From positions 1,215,206-1,279,205 of the forward strand of contig NZ_CP020867.1 of NCBI RefSeq assembly GCF_002104335.1: DNA of 64,000 nucleotides, written 5' to 3'. Position 1 is the stretch's first letter. Each line of letters opens with the position of its first letter. Of the stretch, positions 26,751 through 34,858 are shown piece after piece. The position numbers and the translations under genes are program-made. The notes below the pieces were generated by a model. The model was not told where the DNA came from and made no database searches. It saw only the letters and a program-made list of their open reading frames with translations. The stretch is from Campylobacter cuniculorum DSM 23162 = LMG 24588 (GTDB lineage Bacteria > Campylobacterota > Campylobacteria > Campylobacterales > Campylobacteraceae).

Positions 26751-27098
26751 TTATTGAAGGGTTTTGATATGATTGATTATGTTTTGGATTTGATTTGAAA
26801 TCTTTAAGAGGAAATTTTCATTTTTCATTTTTAAGTTAATGTTTTGTTCAAGTTTTAAGAGAATTTTATTTTCTTTCAAGGCTTCTTGTTCAGCTTTTAG
26901 AATTTCGTTTTCTAAGAGTTCATTAAGTTCTTCTATGCTTTGAAAGATAGCATCTTCACCTTGATGATAAAAATTCTTAGCTTCATTTGAAAGCTCATTG
27001 CCTAAATAAGAATCCCTACAGCCTCCACAAGCATAACTTTGTTGTATTATACCTAAGAGTAAAAAAATAAACAGAGAATATTTGTATATTTTATTCAT
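26751..27098 (-). CDS. Small secreted protein of the T4SS-like cluster
   Basis: A 115-residue protein with a clear signal peptide (residues 1-23, cleavage near SYA-CGGC) and a mature part that is helical and Glu/Asn/Leu-rich. The CGGC motif follows the cleavage site, so a disulfide or metal site is possible; the residues before the Cys do not make a good lipobox. Its start overlaps the Fic gene stop by 4 bases (ATGA) and it lies 12 bases before the coupling ATPase. A periplasmic T4SS accessory role is inferred from context only. Confidence 0.6.
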   Translation of the reverse strand: MNKIYKYSLFIFLLLGIIQQSYACGGCRDSYLGNELSNEAKNFYHQGEDAIFQSIEELNELLENEILKAEQEALKENKILLKLEQNINLKMKNENFLLKISNQIQNIINHIKTLQ

Positions 27099-27859
27099 TT
27101 ATGTTTCCTTTTTATTGTTTTGGTTTTTGTGGTTTGTTGGGTTAAGTCAATCTCAAAATAATCCAAAAGTTCTTTGTAATAATCTTGACAAGATAGACAA
27201 GTTTGTATGAGATAACCTTGATTATTTTCATATTCTTTTAAACCCCTATAATAAAATAATTTATGCTCTTCATCTATAATAAAAGGTATTATATTTTCTT
27301 TAAGGCATTCTTTAAACATTAACAATCTTCCAACTCTTCCATTGCCATCTTCAAAGGGATGTATTTTTTCAAAATAAAAATGAAAATTAATAAGCTCATT
27401 GATGGCTTTGTTTTGAATTTCATTATAAGAATATAATAATTTCTGCATTTGTGCATTGACAGATTGAGGGGGAGTGGTTTTAATATCGCCTACAAAATTT
27501 TGTTTCTTTTTAAAATCTCCTATGATATTAATATCACTACAATTCTTTTTTAAAATCAAATGCAATTCCTTGATAAAATCAATATCAATATTTTTGTAAG
27601 TGTTTTCTAAGATAAAATCAAAGGCTTTAAAATGATTTTTAGCTTCTAGTATATCGTTTGTTTTTATAATTTGTTCTCTATTGGCTATGAAAGAATTTGT
27701 TTCAAAAATACTTCTTGTTTGGTCTTGATTTAAACTACTGCCCTCGATATGATTTGAATTATAAGCGAATAAAATTTGTGTTTTATGATAAAGTCCATTT
27801 TTGTATCCATTGCTATATTCTTCGAATAAGGTTTGATAAATTTTATTTTCATTCATCAT
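27095..27859 (-). CDS. Fic-domain protein with canonical motif and N-terminal inhibitory helix; basic tail
   Basis: A 254-residue Fic protein, predicted to transfer AMP from ATP to a target protein. The active-site motif is canonical, HPFEDGNGRVGR at residues 167-178. The N-terminal NSNHIEGSS (S35xxxE39G40) matches the inhibitory motif of class II Fic proteins, so it is likely self-inhibited by Glu39. The protein ends in TQQTTKTKTIKRKHK, a short basic tail like those of VirB/D4 substrates. It is coupled to the upstream Fic gene (TGA inside ATGATGA) and to the small secreted-protein gene downstream. A T4SS effector or a toxin is equally open; C. fetus subsp. venerealis has related Fic families. 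Confidence 0.88.
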   Translation of the reverse strand: MMNENKIYQTLFEEYSNGYKNGLYHKTQILFAYNSNHIEGSSLNQDQTRSIFETNSFIANREQIIKTNDILEAKNHFKAFDFILENTYKNIDIDFIKELHLILKKNCSDINIIGDFKKKQNFVGDIKTTPPQSVNAQMQKLLYSYNEIQNKAINELINFHFYFEKIHPFEDGNGRVGRLLMFKECLKENIIPFIIDEEHKLFYYRGLKEYENNQGYLIQTCLSCQDYYKELLDYFEIDLTQQTTKTKTIKRKHK

Positions 27860-28034
27860 CTGTGCCTTTTTTTATGTTTTTCTGACAAAGTTTGTGTTTT
27901 GTTTTCTTGCAAGGATGAAACATTCTTATCTTGCTGTGTTGTTCTTGCTTTTTGTCTTTGTAAAGAAGAATCTAATTTTTTATTCAGTTCTACTAAGTTT
28001 TGAGTTTCTTGTGTTGTTTGATTGTTTTTTTCTT
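27852..28034. repeat. Direct repeat copy 1 (183 bp), 3' end of the HPFREGNTRT Fic gene
   Basis: Matches 28900-29082 base for base with a single mismatch seen by eye. It encodes the 57-residue tail from KNNQTTQETQ to KHKKRHR, the TGA stop, and the overlapping ATGATGAA start context of the next gene. The copies are 1048 bp apart. Confidence 0.9.
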
Positions 28035-28854
28035 CTTCATCTAAACAATAATAAACACTCTTTGGCATAGCTTTAAATTCTAGTTTTTCATTTCCTAAAA
28101 GTTTTTTAAAAAAATCTTCTAAGTATGAAAAATTTTCACTAATATTGTTTTTCATATCTGAATAATTAGCTAATACCAAAGCATTTCTAAAATATTTTGA
28201 ATGCTCTTTAAAAATATCATTGTTAAAACTAAAACCCATAGAATTTAAATATTTAATCGTAAAAACAGCAATAGTCCTCGTATTGCCCTCTCTAAAAGGG
28301 TGAATTTGCCAAATATTTGAAATAAATTGAGCAAGACTCAAAGCCTTTTCATCATTGTTTAAAAGGGTATAATTTTTTTTCTTTTCTTTAGAAAAATCAT
28401 ATTCTAAAAGCTCATCAATTTCATCATAATTTGCATAGAATACAGAGGCTTTTTCGTTAAATATTTCTTCTTTTTTGAATATATTAACTATTCTAAACAC
28501 TCCCACACAATTTTCTAATTCTTGAGAAAAAACTCCTTTAAAAATTTTTCTATGAATAGCTTTTAGACTGATTGGAGATAAAGAAAAACCCTCATCTTCA
28601 ATCAATTTAGCAATTCTTTGAGAGACCAAATCACATTCTTTTTCTCTCTTAGAAAATGTATCTTCTTTTTGATTTTTGTAATAATGGATTATTTTTTGTT
28701 CTAATTCTTCATAGCTATGCGATTGATTTAAGGCTTGATAAAAATATTTTGAAGGTTTTAAATTATCAACCTTATTCAATCCTATGCCTATTTGGATATT
28801 TTCGGAATTGATTTTTTTATTTAAATCATATTCATCGTATTCACTTTTTTGCAC
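27856..28854 (-). CDS. Fic-domain protein with HPFREGNTRT motif and shared basic C-terminal tail
   Basis: A 332-residue protein from the GTG at 28854, chosen because AAGGAG lies just upstream; the open frame goes back to 28971, but that part is the out-of-frame reading of the 183-bp repeat in the gene above. The Fic motif is HPFREGNTRT at residues 185-194, with Thr in place of the second Gly, a variant known in other Fic proteins. No S/TxxxEG inhibitory motif is visible, so it would need a separate antitoxin; none is evident beside it. The last 57 residues equal the tail of the HipA-like protein upstream. It is a probable AMPylating effector or toxin. Confidence 0.85.
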   Translation of the reverse strand: MQKSEYDEYDLNKKINSENIQIGIGLNKVDNLKPSKYFYQALNQSHSYEELEQKIIHYYKNQKEDTFSKREKECDLVSQRIAKLIEDEGFSLSPISLKAIHRKIFKGVFSQELENCVGVFRIVNIFKKEEIFNEKASVFYANYDEIDELLEYDFSKEKKKNYTLLNNDEKALSLAQFISNIWQIHPFREGNTRTIAVFTIKYLNSMGFSFNNDIFKEHSKYFRNALVLANYSDMKNNISENFSYLEDFFKKLLGNEKLEFKAMPKSVYYCLDEEEKNNQTTQETQNLVELNKKLDSSLQRQKARTTQQDKNVSSLQENKTQTLSEKHKKRHR

Positions 28855-28899
28855 ACCTATCTCCTTAAAAACTCTTTCTTTTTTCGCACTTTTATCTCT

Positions 28900-29082
28900 T
28901 TCATCATCTGTGCCTTTTCTTATGTTTTTCTGACAAAGTTTGTGTTTTGTTTTCTTGCAAGGATGAAACATTCTTATCTTGCTGTGTTGTTCTTGCTTTT
29001 TGTCTTTGTAAAGAAGAATCTAATTTTTTATTCAGTTCTACTAAGTTTTGAGTTTCTTGTGTTGTTTGATTGTTTTTTTCTT
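28900..29082. repeat. Direct repeat copy 2 (183 bp), 3' end of the HipA-like gene
   Basis: The same 183-bp unit as 27852-28034, in the same orientation. After the stop it keeps the ATGATGAA start context, but here that start leads to a stop after about 16 codons. This suggests that the unit was copied from the other junction. Confidence 0.9.
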
Positions 29083-30253
29083 TGAGAAATTCTAAAGCCC
29101 TTTTAGCTCGTGTTCTTATACAATTTTCAATAGGGATGAGCCATTCTTCACTCAAATTAAATTGCGAATGTCTTTTGAAGCTAAAATTTGTGAGTTTTTC
29201 TAAATTTTCTTTGTGTCGCTCTTGCACGAAAAGTTTGAGTTGTTCATCAAAGGTAAAATCAAAATAAGTTCTTTTATTGCTCAATACAGCATTTATGTCT
29301 TTTAGTTCCTTTTCAATGAGAATATTTATCATACTAAAACCATTATCAAAGATGGGTGCAGGACGCAAAATCTCATTTGTGTTATTATCAATCATCATTC
29401 CAAAATTCCCTAAATGTCTGTCTTTATTGCAAATCAAGGCATCAAAAAGCAGTAAATCTTGCAATTTTTCTACAGAATAATATTTTGCGATGTAATCTAT
29501 TAATTCTATCCTTTGCAAACCTTTCCATTTCTCATCTCTGAAAACCTGATATACAGGCATAAATCCCTCATTTTCATTTGTAAAAATAGGACAAACACTC
29601 ACAAGCTCATTATGAAAAAGCTTTAAATCATAAAAAACACATTCAAATTCCATAATTTGAGCAATTTGAGCCATATAATATTCACTATAGGCTTCTTTGC
29701 CTCCATTTGCATATTCTTTTGTCTGTCCTTTATAGAGATAAATTATATTGTTTTCTCTATGCCAACATTTCTTTAACATTCCATTAGTGGTGTATTCGGG
29801 TGAGCTTGTAAAGCCTTTGATTTTTAATAATTCTTCTCCAAATGAAGCTCTTTGTAATGCTTCACTGAATTCATTTTCATAGAGATTATAATCTTTCCAT
29901 TGATAGTTCTTATCATTTGGGACAATCCAAAAAGAATCATTAAGAGAGAGTCCAAAAGATATATCAATATAGTCCATTAAAAGTTCTTGTTGATTTATAC
30001 TATAAGTTGCTACGATATTTTCTACAAATTGTCTGTTTTTAGGAATTTTTCTATCTTTAATCCAAAGTTCTAAGTGCTTTTCTAAGCCATCAATCTTAAG
30101 ATTTTTTGGCAATAAATGTGAATTTATAATATGTATATTTTTAATTTTTTGAGTCAATTCTTTTGTTTTAGATACAAGAGATTGTATTTCTAGATTTTTT
30201 ACTTCAAACTCCAAAATAATCTTATCTTTATTCTTCAAAAGATATTTACTCAT
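28904..30253 (-). CDS. HipA-like Ser/Thr kinase with shared basic C-terminal tail
   Basis: A 449-residue protein of the HipA kinase superfamily. Visible kinase parts are the ATP-binding lysine in YLYKGQ (K175), the catalytic loop CNKDRHLGN at residues 275-283 and the metal-binding DNG at 303-305. No HipB-type antitoxin gene is adjacent. Residues from about 393 to the end (KNNQTTQETQ to KHKKRHR) are the same as the tail of the downstream Fic protein. A good site, AAGGAT, precedes the ATG. HipA enzymes usually phosphorylate aminoacyl-tRNA synthetases or similar targets; the tail suggests delivery through a type IV system instead. Function is inferred. Confidence 0.75.
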   Translation of the reverse strand: MSKYLLKNKDKIILEFEVKNLEIQSLVSKTKELTQKIKNIHIINSHLLPKNLKIDGLEKHLELWIKDRKIPKNRQFVENIVATYSINQQELLMDYIDISFGLSLNDSFWIVPNDKNYQWKDYNLYENEFSEALQRASFGEELLKIKGFTSSPEYTTNGMLKKCWHRENNIIYLYKGQTKEYANGGKEAYSEYYMAQIAQIMEFECVFYDLKLFHNELVSVCPIFTNENEGFMPVYQVFRDEKWKGLQRIELIDYIAKYYSVEKLQDLLLFDALICNKDRHLGNFGMMIDNNTNEILRPAPIFDNGFSMINILIEKELKDINAVLSNKRTYFDFTFDEQLKLFVQERHKENLEKLTNFSFKRHSQFNLSEEWLIPIENCIRTRAKRALEFLKEKNNQTTQETQNLVELNKKLDSSLQRQKARTTQQDKNVSSLQENKTQTLSEKHKKRHR

Positions 30254-30341
30254 ATTTTATCCTTTTTATATTTCTTAGCATTATAATCATTTTTCTTTTT
30301 ATCTGTATAAAATTCTAAAACAAAAGAAAGAATTTTCATTT

Positions 30342-31232
30342 TCACTTCTGTGCTTTTTCATTATTTGTATAAGGTGTTTTATCACTATCATTTTCCTTTG
30401 CATAATTTTCATCAAATCCTTCTTCTTTAGGATTGAGTTCTTTATTATCCTCTTTAAGATAATCTTTAATTCTATTTTTAAATTCCATATATTGATAAAA
30501 AAATACAGCACCTTTTCTTTTCACGCAATTAAGATTGAGTAAATCCAAAGCTCCTAAAAATTCTTTTTCTTTTGTGTTTTGAGCTAGAATTTCTAAATTA
30601 GCTACAGAGATATTAAACTTGAAAGTGTGTTCTTCCCATAAGGACATCAAAAAGAATTCTGCTTTATTATCATTTTCTTTTAAAACTTCTTCATAATCTA
30701 CTTTTACCTCTTTTGCTTTAATGAATTCTTTTATCTTTTCAAATACAACTTTAAACACTATGCTAGAATTAAGCTCTTTTAAATTCTTAATATGTGTTGG
30801 CTTTATAGTCTTTAAGTCTAAAAAGAATTGAGGAATAATCACACCTTCTTTAATGAGTTTTTTGTTCTCTTTATTCACAAGGACTTCAACTCTATCTTTT
30901 TTTATGCTTTTTCTTACTTGAAAATATTTTATAATATCTTTTGCTTTAACCTCATTGAAATATCTTTGTTGATTAGCCTTTATATCTAAAGTTTTAGCCT
31001 TTGTTTTATGTTTGATGAGATAAAGACTTGTAAGATATAAAGGTAAAAGAGCTAAAAAATAAAGATTAATTTTTTTCTCAAAATCTCCAATGTATAAAAA
31101 AGTAAAACACAGCACCGCACTCAATCCTACAATGTAAGTTGCATTTTCGAGTAATTCTTGAGCGTCAAAAAAATTCCCTGAATTAAGATAAAGAATAAAG
31201 GCTAAAACTAAGAAAAATACAAGAACAAACAT
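30342..31232 (-). CDS. Membrane-anchored hypothetical protein of the T4SS-like cluster
   Basis: About 296 residues from the second ATG at 31232, chosen because GAAAGGA lies at the right distance (the first ATG at 31238 touches it). Two or three hydrophobic segments at the N-terminus (to about residue 75) are followed by a charged cytoplasmic domain. The C-terminus is Glu/Asn/Lys-rich. I recognise no family. It lies 12 bases after the polytopic membrane protein and 88 bases before the HipA-like gene, so it is likely co-transcribed. Confidence 0.6.
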   Translation of the reverse strand: MFVLVFFLVLAFILYLNSGNFFDAQELLENATYIVGLSAVLCFTFLYIGDFEKKINLYFLALLPLYLTSLYLIKHKTKAKTLDIKANQQRYFNEVKAKDIIKYFQVRKSIKKDRVEVLVNKENKKLIKEGVIIPQFFLDLKTIKPTHIKNLKELNSSIVFKVVFEKIKEFIKAKEVKVDYEEVLKENDNKAEFFLMSLWEEHTFKFNISVANLEILAQNTKEKEFLGALDLLNLNCVKRKGAVFFYQYMEFKNRIKDYLKEDNKELNPKEEGFDENYAKENDSDKTPYTNNEKAQK

Positions 31233-31244
31233 TCGCATTCCTTT

Positions 31245-31877
31245 CTAAAAATTCATAAGATTTTTATAAGATTGTATGATTTGAGTGATGATATCCCCAT
31301 TAGGAATAAACATTGCCAAACTTGCAATCTTAGCCCATAAGTAAAAAATAAAAGCAGCAATAACATTAGAAACCAAAAGCCAAACAAAGATTTGCATTAC
31401 ATTGCTTTGCATTGCATCTTTTTTTGCTTCTCTCAATCCATAGGCACAAGCAACTATAAAAACAACCCATACTATGAGTAAAAATATCCAATCACAAACA
31501 GCTTGGACTAAACGCAATTGTAGATAAAGTCCCTTATCCTCAAATTCTCCACTAGCTCCTGCTAAAGAAAAAACTTCATCTTCACTTCTAGCCCAAAAGA
31601 TTGAAAAGATTTTTCCTTGCAAATAATTTGGTTCATAAATTGCGTAAAAAGCATCTAAAGTTTTTATTGCTAACATAAAACCCAAACAAGAAATAAAATG
31701 CACACTAAAAGCCATTGCAAAAACACTTAAAATTGAACTAGAATGTGTATTATGTCCTGAATTTGCTTTGAAAATTCCCTTTAGGAGTATGAATAAAAAA
31801 GGCAAACTTGCAAACACTAATGCACTTGTGCCAAAGGTAAAAGCAGAAGCTATCATTTGTGAAGCACTATTTCCCAT
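31245..31877 (-). CDS. Polytopic membrane protein, possibly VirB6/TrbL-like
   Basis: A 210-residue protein with about five membrane segments (near residues 12-32, 47-70, 128-148, 165-185 and the end) and a small soluble loop between. Size and topology are compatible with a short VirB6/TrbL-type channel component, but no sequence signature confirms this. GGAGTGATTA precedes the ATG. It overlaps the small secreted-protein gene upstream by 11 bases. Confidence 0.55.
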   Translation of the reverse strand: MGNSASQMIASAFTFGTSALVFASLPFLFILLKGIFKANSGHNTHSSSILSVFAMAFSVHFISCLGFMLAIKTLDAFYAIYEPNYLQGKIFSIFWARSEDEVFSLAGASGEFEDKGLYLQLRLVQAVCDWIFLLIVWVVFIVACAYGLREAKKDAMQSNVMQIFVWLLVSNVIAAFIFYLWAKIASLAMFIPNGDIITQIIQSYKNLMNF

Positions 31878-32115
31878 TAATCACTCCAATCTTTTGTTCA
31901 TTGAGTAAAAGCTCATTGTTTTGCCTAAGAAGAAATAAACTTTGACTTTTTTCTGTTAGGGTATTGATTTTAGTTTGAATGTTTTGTTCATGTTTTTGAT
32001 TTTCTTCTGTATGAAACTCATTGAGTCTTATAATAAGCTCGTTCATATTATCAATAGGATTTGCAAAAGAAATACTGCATAAGATTATCCCTATAAAGAA
32101 AAGCTTATAAAACAT
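31867..32115 (-). CDS. Small secreted coiled-coil protein
   Basis: An 82-residue protein with a signal peptide (residues 1-18, cleavage after FA in SISFANP) and a mature helical part rich in Asn, Glu and Gln. The layout resembles that of the 115-residue secreted protein at 26751-27098 in the same cluster. VirB5- or VirB7-like roles are conceivable, but no motif supports a choice. Coupled to the next membrane protein by an 11-base overlap. Confidence 0.55.
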   Translation of the reverse strand: MFYKLFFIGIILCSISFANPIDNMNELIIRLNEFHTEENQKHEQNIQTKINTLTEKSQSLFLLRQNNELLLNEQKIGVINGK

Positions 32116-32141
32116 TTCTTGCTCTCTTTTTTCTTAGAATT

Positions 32142-33080
32142 TTAAGAAAATGCGTATATTTTTTTAAGATAATGAGCTTCATCCACAATCAAACAATCAA
32201 TTCCTAAATCTTCGAACGCAATTTCATCATCAAAAGTTTTTCCTTTAGCTAAATTGGCAAGTTTCATTTTAAATCTATTAATTTGTTTATCGATTTCTTC
32301 TAAAATTCTTTTTGTATCCTTGAATCTTATAGTTTCATTTAATCTTTTTTTATCTGCAAGTTGTATAGATAGGCTTTTCATTTGTTCTTCAATCACTTCT
32401 TCTTGAAAGCTTTGCATTACATTCATATTTTCAAAAGTAGAATGCTTCATAATAATAGCATCAAAATCTCCATTTCTTGCTCTGTATAAAAATTCTTTTC
32501 TTGCCTTTTTATTATCAATCTTATCTCCTACTAGAATTTTTGCACTAGGATAGGCTTTTATAAATTCTTTAGCCCAAGCAGAACTTAAATGATTTGGCAC
32601 TAAAATTAAAGCTTTTTTGATAAGATTCATTCTTATTTGTTCCATAACTAAAGCAATTCCAGCTAGAGTTTTACCTGCTCCGACTTGGTGGTCTAAAAGT
32701 AAAGTATTTTGCATAATTCCTTTAAAAATTGCATTTTTTTGATGCACTCTTAAAACAATATCTTTATTGAGGAAAGGTGTTTCTAAAAAATCCTCAAATT
32801 CAAATTTATTCGTTGAAAAAACATTGATGTTTTGATTGTATTCATTTTCAATTTGGTCTCTGTATGCTTTATTTCTAAATATGAATTCACTAAAAGCATC
32901 TTTAATATAAGATGCATTTCTTAGTGCTTTGTTTGTAGGAGCTTGTTCGCTGATTTTTTTGCTTTTAGTTTTTCCATCTTCTTCAAATTCTTCATAATGA
33001 TAAACTTCAAGACTTTTATTATTTATAATTCTTTCAAGTAATTTGTGTAAAGTAAAAAAAGTTTCTCCTTTATCATTTTT
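32142..33080 (-). pseudogene. Internal fragment of a large SNF2/DEAD-type helicase gene
   Basis: One open frame without a proper start runs from the IS boundary to a TAA at 32142. It includes a Walker A block LLLDHQVGAGKTLAGIAL, VPNHLSSAWAKEF (motif Ia-like) and VDEAHYLKK (DEAH box). Such domains are part of very large helicase/methylase-like proteins on plasmids and integrative elements. Both the upstream part (cut by the IS605-type element) and everything after the DEAH box are missing. The GTG at 32747 is an internal codon, not a genuine start. Confidence 0.75.
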
Positions 33081-33085
33081 AAGCC

Positions 33086-33108
33086 CCTTTAGGTAGAAAT
33101 CCCAAAGG
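33086..33108. repeat. Left-end imperfect hairpin of the IS605-type element
   Basis: CCTTT-A-GG pairs with CC-(C)-AAAGG around a 7-base loop. A stem with an irregular base near the loop is the form that Y1 transposases recognise. It overlaps the remaining helicase frame. Confidence 0.6.
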
Positions 33109-33111
33109 TCT

Positions 33112-33549
33112 TTAACCTTGATTTTCTATGTAAGCCTTTATTGTTTCTGGATTTGCTTCTCCAATAGAGCAAGCAAAAAATCCATCACTCCAAAATGTAT
33201 TCTCTTTCCAAAAGTTTTTTTGTAAAAATAAAATAAACCTCTCGTCTCTCCAAACTCTATAAGTTGTAATTTGCTTGATTGTTCTAATGATAGAACTAAT
33301 AGATATTCTTGGGATATACTGGATCATCAAATGTATATGATCTTTATCACTTTCCATTGCAATAATTATAAAATTGTTTTGTTCTGCTATCTCCTCAATG
33401 ATAGCTTTTATAAAATCATTGAGAGTGCCTTGCAGTAATTTCTTTCTATATTTACAGACTAAAATCAAATGGACTTTTAGATTGTGTTTGCTTCTATTTG
33501 TAGAAATATATCCTCGCAATTTGTAATGATTCTCTCTCATTCTTGACAC
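33112..33549 (-). CDS. tnpA: IS200/IS605-family Y1 (HUH) transposase TnpA
   Basis: A 145-residue HUH endonuclease that cuts and rejoins single-stranded IS ends. The HUH motif is DHIHLMI (near residues 69-75) and the catalytic tyrosine is in KAYIENQ near the C-terminus. FHLILVCKYRK-type family sequence appears as VHLILVCKYRKK near 26-37. Length is normal. All catalytic residues are present, so it should be active. Confidence 0.93.
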   Translation of the reverse strand: MSRMRENHYKLRGYISTNRSKHNLKVHLILVCKYRKKLLQGTLNDFIKAIIEEIAEQNNFIIIAMESDKDHIHLMIQYIPRISISSIIRTIKQITTYRVWRDERFILFLQKNFWKENTFWSDGFFACSIGEANPETIKAYIENQG

Positions 33550-33598
33550 CTTTGATTTTTTATAATATTATTATACAAAATATGATAGGAATTTATAT

Positions 33599-34858
33599 TT
33601 GCGTAGTGCCATTAAGTATAGAATTTATCCTAATGTCAAACAAAAAGAATTGATTCATAAACACTTTGGTTGTTTTCGTGTTGTCTATAATCATTTCTTA
33701 GATTACAGACAGAAACAATTTGCATTAGGCATTAAAGAAACATACTTTACAATGCAAAAACAACTCACAATCTTGAAAGCACAACAAGATTATCAATATC
33801 TCAATGAATGTAATTCTCAATCCTTACAAATGGCATTGAGGCAACTTGTGAGTGCATTTGATAATTTCTTTGCCAAAAGAGCTCAATATCCTAGATTCAA
33901 ATCCAAAAAACATTCCAAGCAATCCTTTGCCATTCCACAAAATATAATTTTAGACCCTCTTACAAAAAGAGTGATTATTCCAAAATTCAAAGAGGGAATA
34001 AAGACAAGAATTCATAGGAAACTCCCTAATGGAGCAGTTATAAAACAAGCCTTTATTTCTTGTGTAGCAGATGAATATTATATTTCTTTGAGTTATGAAA
34101 CAAATGAGCCTATACCTAAATCCAAAATTATAAAAAATGCAGTGGGTTTAGATATGGGCTTAGAATCTTTGCTTATAAGAAGTGATGGAGTTGTATATCA
34201 AACACAGAAATTCTTAAAAGACAAAGAAGCTAAGCTTATAAAATACCAAAGGAGATTAAGCAAAAAGAAAAAAGGCTCAAACAATCAAAAAAAAGCTGTC
34301 AAAAAAGTAGCAAAAGTGCATTTAGAAATACTAAGAGCTAGAGAGGATTATCTCCATAAAATCAGCGATGAGATAACCAATCAATATGATTTTATAGGAT
34401 TAGAAACTCTCAATGTAAAGGGGATGATTAGAAATAAACATCTATCAAAATCTATTGCTAATGTTGCATGGGGCAAATTGATTTCTATGCTTATCTATAA
34501 AGCAGAAAAAAAGGGAAAAACTCTTATGCAAGTGGATAAATTTTTTCCTAGTTCTCAAATATGCAGTTATTGTGGCACTAATACAGGTAAAAAGCCACTT
34601 CATATTAGAAGCTTTACTTGTCCTCAATGTCATACAAAACACAATAGAGACCTCAATGCAGCTATCAATATAAGAAACTATGCACTAGGCATTATTGATG
34701 ATAGATATAAAATCAAATTAGATAAATCTAGGGTAGGGATTACCCGAAGTTACGCTTGTGGAGATAGCACTAGCGGGGTATCAAAGTATGGAAACATCAT
34801 TGATACTAGCTATCTATCGCAGAAACAAGAAGCCCAAGTGTCTTTAGCACTTGGGTGA
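33599..34858 (+). CDS. tnpB: IS605-family RNA-guided nuclease TnpB
   Basis: TnpB of 419 residues, the transposon-encoded ancestor of Cas12 nucleases. The RuvC residues are in GLDMGLESLLI (Asp, about 183), FIGLETLNVKG (Glu) and HNRDLNAAINIRN (Asp). The zinc ribbon is CSYCG and CPQC. The N-terminal MRSAIKYRIYPN start (TTG codon) is typical. In known systems the guide RNA overlaps the tnpB 3' end and the right end of the element, with the guide taken from the flank. The gene is intact, so nuclease activity is predicted. Confidence 0.93.
   Translation: MRSAIKYRIYPNVKQKELIHKHFGCFRVVYNHFLDYRQKQFALGIKETYFTMQKQLTILKAQQDYQYLNECNSQSLQMALRQLVSAFDNFFAKRAQYPRFKSKKHSKQSFAIPQNIILDPLTKRVIIPKFKEGIKTRIHRKLPNGAVIKQAFISCVADEYYISLSYETNEPIPKSKIIKNAVGLDMGLESLLIRSDGVVYQTQKFLKDKEAKLIKYQRRLSKKKKGSNNQKKAVKKVAKVHLEILRAREDYLHKISDEITNQYDFIGLETLNVKGMIRNKHLSKSIANVAWGKLISMLIYKAEKKGKTLMQVDKFFPSSQICSYCGTNTGKKPLHIRSFTCPQCHTKHNRDLNAAINIRNYALGIIDDRYKIKLDKSRVGITRSYACGDSTSGVSKYGNIIDTSYLSQKQEAQVSLALG
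34832..34856 (+). repeat. Right-end hairpin of the IS605-type element, overlapping the tnpB 3' end
   Basis: CCCAAGTG and CACTTGGG form an 8-bp perfect stem around a 7-base loop, inside the last tnpB codons. This is the expected right-end structure and probably also the 3' stem of the guide RNA scaffold, so the guide segment would begin shortly after it, about 34865-34880. Confidence 0.65.

Noticed and set aside
30299-30511. 70-residue minus-strand ORF
   Set aside because: It overlaps the end of the membrane-anchored hypothetical gene in another frame, has a Lys/Ile-rich chance composition and no ribosome site.
24769-32115. A complete type IV secretion system
   Set aside because: Only a VirD4-like ATPase, a possible VirB6-like protein and small secreted proteins are present. 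VirB3/4, VirB8-11 and a relaxase are not in the window.
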